Source: Mesostigma viride (taxonomy: Eukaryota > Streptophyta > Mesostigmatophyceae > Mesostigmatales > Mesostigmataceae). From it: DNA of 30,206 nt. Below the pieces are notes generated by a model. That model was not told where the DNA came from. It saw only the letters and a list, made by a program, of their open reading frames with translations, and made no database searches. The position numbers were made by a program, and so were the translations under genes. The stretch lies in NCBI GenBank assembly GCA_009746045.1, contig RPFO01000050.1, forward strand, positions 1,249,381 through 1,279,586, given 5' to 3'. This document shows, piece by piece, positions 26,500 through 30,206 of this stretch. Numbering within the stretch: the stretch's first letter is position 1; every line of letters starts with the position of its first letter.

Positions 26500-29400
26500 A
26501 TGGAGAGCAGAGAGATCAACAACCGCGTGTTTCGGTGCGACAACGGGGAGATGAAGCTGATGTCCAAGTTCGGCATCTCCCTGTCCGCCCCGAGCGTGGA
26601 CATCAGCGCGCAGACCCTCCGCGTGAACAACGCGCCACTGTCGAGCCTGCAGATATCGGACGGGGCGATCACGACAGAGAAGCTGGACCCGGACCTGCTG
26701 GCCCGTCTCCCGGCCGCTTCAGACCTGTACAAACCCTTCACGGGGTCGTTCACCGCCTCCCCGTACGTGTGGCGGTTCCCCGCGGAGGACAACTCGAGGA
26801 TCGCATTCGTCAACCCCGCCACGGCGGCGGCGACGCTTCAGGGCAACACCAAGAGGGTGGTCGTGAGAGGCGGGCTAGACGTCGACAGCATAACCTTCAA
26901 CAACGCGGGAGGGGCGTTCCAAGGCGTCACGGGATTCGACACGGACGCGGTGACGGCGTCCCCGAACGACGGACCGGTCCTCAAGTACCTCGCAAATACC
27001 GCCGGGGCGTCTCAGGGGTACATGTTCGGGGCGACACAGCCCGTGGCGAACGTGGGCGGTAACCAGCAGAGGGTGGTCATCACGGGCGGTCTGAACGTGG
27101 ACCGGGTGGGATTCAGGGGGCACGAGGTCTCCGGCTTCTTTACAGGAAGCTATAACGAGCTGCGTGACAAGCCGGACTCGTTGATAAGCGGCCTGCGCAC
27201 GGAGTTGAACGCGCTCCAGGCCGAGGTGCAAGCCATCGGGGGGGTCACCCTCGACGAAATCACGAGCATAACCGTGCTCGACCAGGGCGGCGACCCGTTG
27301 ACCAGCACGCACAGAGTGAAAGAGGTCACCGTCGTGTTCGGTTCCGACGTGGCTACCGGCTCGTTCACGGCAAACGACGTGAACGCCAGTTTCGTCTACA
27401 GCAGCACCCTACCATTGAGCGACGCCGTGTCCGGTTTGACAAACGTGTCGGGGGATAGCCGCACGTTTCGCTTCGTCCTCACCATCCCGGACGTGATCGC
27501 GAAAGGCACGCAGGGACAGGTGTTAGTCACGGTCCCGATGATTTTGGGAGGGGTTGTGTCCTCAGCTGGCCATCTGTACACCCAAAAGACGGCATCCTTC
27601 CCTTTCGCGGTGCCTGAAGACCTGTTTGTCCTCAGTCCCCAGACACCGGTTCTGGGTGCTTCCGCCCCGGACACTGTCGCCGTCACTTTCGACTACGTGT
27701 CCCAGAGCGTCCTCGACGACACGTACGGAACCAACGGCGTGATAACGAACAAAGTGTCCGCAAGCGCGCGATTCAATGCTCCAGACTTTTTTTCCCAGCC
27801 CTCGACATACGTGAACGGAGGCGGGGCTCTCACAGCGAGCTTGGCCAACGACAGCAACGGAGAGCGAAAGATATTGAGGATTGTTTTGACCGCACCCGTG
27901 CCCGACGGAGCGTATCAGGCCGAGTTTGAGGTTTACATAACGTCTTCAGCTGTACGAAACGCCCTCGCCCTCGGATGCGAATCAAAACACCAGCGATGGG
28001 ACATGGATCTCCGCACCGAGGATACGCTGAATCTCCAACAGTACACGGTCACGTTGACGTCCGCTGACGTGGCTCAGTTCTCGCTCACTTTCGACAAAGA
28101 CATCGCAGCCCTGGGTCAGGAATTTACCGCAACGTTGCAGTCGGCACTCTCGGCGCGCGTGGACGCCTCCTCACACCAGTGGCAGGCGTACGACGCGAGC
28201 AAGTGGGAGGTGGTAGCAAATCCCGCCCCCGAGCTGACCGCTGCTAAGACCCTCCAGTTCAGGGTAGACTTTCGCAAGATCAAGACCGCCCCGCTAGACA
28301 GCGGGATCAAGGGGTCCTTCTATCCCTGGCCCCTGGTGCCCTGTTTGCCACCGTCAACAACTCCCAAGGGCAGCCGATGACCACTCACCCCATCACCAAG
28401 ATGGTGGGGACTCCGTTAACATTTACCGCCCCCACCAACCGACCCCTTCTTAGCGATGCGCTCGTCGCTTTCAACAACGCGGATTGGCAGAACAACGGGT
28501 ACCTCTACGTGGTGTTTAACTACACCCGCGCCATGCAGGCGGGCTCCGGACACGCGTACGCGACGTGGTGGTAGACACTCTTTCAGGGTCCGTTACGGGA
28601 TCCGAACTGGTCGGGTCCATAACTACGACCGACCCGACGCCGACAACGTACGCTAATTCGCCCACTCAGCGAGTCATGCGGTACAACCTCACCGCCGCCA
28701 TCGCCGCGTTGGGCAGCGCAAACGCGGCCCGGCTCACCCTCAGAGTGACTCCGCGTCATGACTTGACACCCGCCGATACCTACGGCATCACCATGCAGGC
28801 ATGGACAGGGGCACCAATATCGAGGAGCACCGATCTGCCCACGGAGTCCACGGCGTACGTGGTCGAAGGAGTCACGGTAACTCGCGATCTTTACAGGTCC
28901 GGTGGGCAGAGTTCGGTAACGACCCCCAACGTCAGTTCCTTCGATCTGCGGATCCAGTTTTCCACGCGATTCGCGGTTTTGGCTGCCGACTTGGCAGACG
29001 TTAGCAGTCTGCTCGGATTCCGAAACGTGAGCGGGTCGAGCACGGCGAATAAAGGCATAGTCGTCGAGTACTCCCAGACCCCCCTTCTCCCTCTCCTGGT
29101 GCAGTACAAGGCAAAGGATCCGAACAACATGTACCTTGACATAGTCGTGACACCGTGGGTGCGGAACACTCGCGATGGTGGCAAAGTCGAAAATTTCCCC
29201 CCTCCAAGCGTGGACGCAAAATTCAAGGTGACCATCGCGGGAACAGGTTCCGGCCCAGCCAGGCAACGAGTAGGTATTTTGCGGGAACATCTTTTGAGGT
29301 CTCCCCCTACACCGCGGAAAATGACGCCACCTTAATGCCCTTCGGCTTCCTGGTACCTGACGATAAAAACGTGGTCGCCAGTACCGGCTCGATTGAGACG

Positions 29401-30206
29401 CCGACAAACGTTTTCAAGTCGATATACCTTATGTGAGGGGTATCAGCGATACTCCCACGTGGATAGCGCAGAACGTTATCCCCGTTCTATCCTTTTGGAC
29501 CCAAACAGACAATGCCGGGAAACCAGTGAACGAACAAATTATCGGAACCAACCACGGGGTCGTAGCCGTTACGAAAGCCACCACCACAAAAATAAGAATC
29601 AGATTTACCGTCACGACGACGTTGCTACCGAACCAAGGCAGCATCAAATTCGCCGTTCCGGACTTCGCATTCAGCGACACGTTCAACGTTGGAAATGGGC
29701 TGTTCGAGGTCGGTAGGGTCTCCACCCCGTACAGTTATGTTACGAGCTACAACCGAACCCCGACACAATCCGTCCTGGTCACACTGGACCCGGGATACCG
29801 AACGTTTCCAACCCTTACGAGTTAAGATTCACGGTCACGTTCGCTATCGCTCCTGAGGGGTTTACCGCGAACCCCCAGTCATCCACCGAGACCGTCATAG
29901 ACTCGGGGTCCGCGGGGTGGAGCGCGCTGGTGAAGGAGCACGTGCCGAAGACGCTCCTTCAGGGGAGTACGAATCGTACACGCGTACCGCCAACGTTCGG
30001 TTCGTCTCTAGCGCCGGTGACAAGAGTTTCACGTACTCGGCCAAACTGTCCGCGTCGAACTGGAGCGGGCAGACAGGGTCGCAGATACAGGTCGCGTTCC
30101 AGTGGTCGTCGTTCCAGGTGTCCAGCGAGCGCGCGGAGTTCCCGAGCGCTGTCTCCGACGTGATCGCGACTACTTCCGGGTTCGCAGTGCGAGCGATCGC
30201 TATTGA
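26500..30206 (+). CDS. Very large fibre/adhesin-like protein, partial, several frame breaks
   Basis: The intact first frame runs 26500-28380 (626 aa). The N-terminus has ISDGAITTEKLDPDLLARLP, the A-I-T-T-x-K-L motif of phage and giant-virus tail fibres. Near residue 217 is FTGSYNELRDKPDSLISGL, the Y-x-x-L-x-x-K-P motif of trimeric fibre shafts. The C-terminal part is a series of Ser/Thr/Val-rich, beta-sandwich-like (Ig-like) segments with recurring F-T-x-x-D-V / D-V-A-x-F-S-L-T-F blocks. The reading continues through six one-base losses (near 28314, 28550, 29265, 29430, 29795, 29957) and is still open at the window edge, giving more than 1,230 residues. Probable role: virion surface attachment or decoration; host target unknown. 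It is divergent from the minus-strand structural cluster, which fits a virion-gene locus. Low cysteine content and no membrane segment are visible. Confidence 0.7.

Noticed and set aside
28314-29960. Programmed ribosomal frameshifting in the fibre-like gene
   Set aside because: Six separate sites in one gene, most without slippery heptamers, and the same pattern in a retrotransposon, make missing bases far likelier.
1-30206. Bacterial or plasmid origin, tRNA or rRNA genes
   Set aside because: Spliceosomal introns, TTAA and foldback transposons and a vWD gene point to a eukaryote; no tRNA or rRNA core sequence was recognised by eye.

Overview
The window looks like nuclear DNA of a green-lineage protist (alga) carrying part of an endogenous or co-assembled giant virus of the Nucleocytoviricota type. 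The left third (1 to about 9.4 kb) reads as host DNA. It holds a 31-bp minisatellite, a two-exon gene for a secreted-type von Willebrand factor D (vWD) protein, a complete non-autonomous piggyBac-like element flanked by TTAA, a decayed non-LTR retrotransposon reverse transcriptase, and a 1.41-kb foldback transposon inserted into that reverse transcriptase.

From about 9.5 kb to the right edge the sequence becomes GC-rich and gene-dense on both strands, with short spacers and virus-like content. Genes here include two long coiled-coil proteins, small Cys-rich proteins, a SET-domain protein, an HNH endonuclease, a staphylococcal-nuclease-like nuclease, a DUF2314-like protein, a protein with a domain I associate with giant viruses, a minus-strand cluster (DUF5767-type NCLDV protein, Cys-module/F-box protein, putative virion protein), and a very large fibre-like protein running off the window. 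DUF5767 and the fibre-like architecture are the best virus markers. No major capsid protein, DNA polymerase, packaging ATPase or VLTF3 is visible, so the viral assignment rests on this subset.

Three genes of the block (11.7-12.9 kb minus, 13.8-15.1 kb plus, 17.5-19.6 kb minus) only make sense when spliced. Their GT-AG introns join in phase and end in (A/G)TGCAG or CCGCAG, much like the host vWD intron. Two of these introns carry tandem repeats of about 122-125 bp. This suggests integration into, and adaptation to, a host nuclear genome, or capture of host genes by the virus.

Many other genes are broken, and almost every break is a single missing base, usually in a G or C run, with intact protein on both sides. 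The host reverse transcriptase shows the same pattern. I therefore suspect deletion-type consensus errors in a long-read assembly more than genuine pseudogenes, although recent decay cannot be excluded.

Functionally, the 11.4-17.2 kb stretch groups DNA- and chromatin-acting proteins (SET with a nuclear localisation signal, HNH, SNase-like, Cys-rich modules), whereas 23.2-30.2 kb looks like a virion-structure cluster. A spacer at 10.8-11.4 kb is dense in a repeated GGTGGACGCAGTTCG-type motif on both strands and is a candidate regulatory or replication region.
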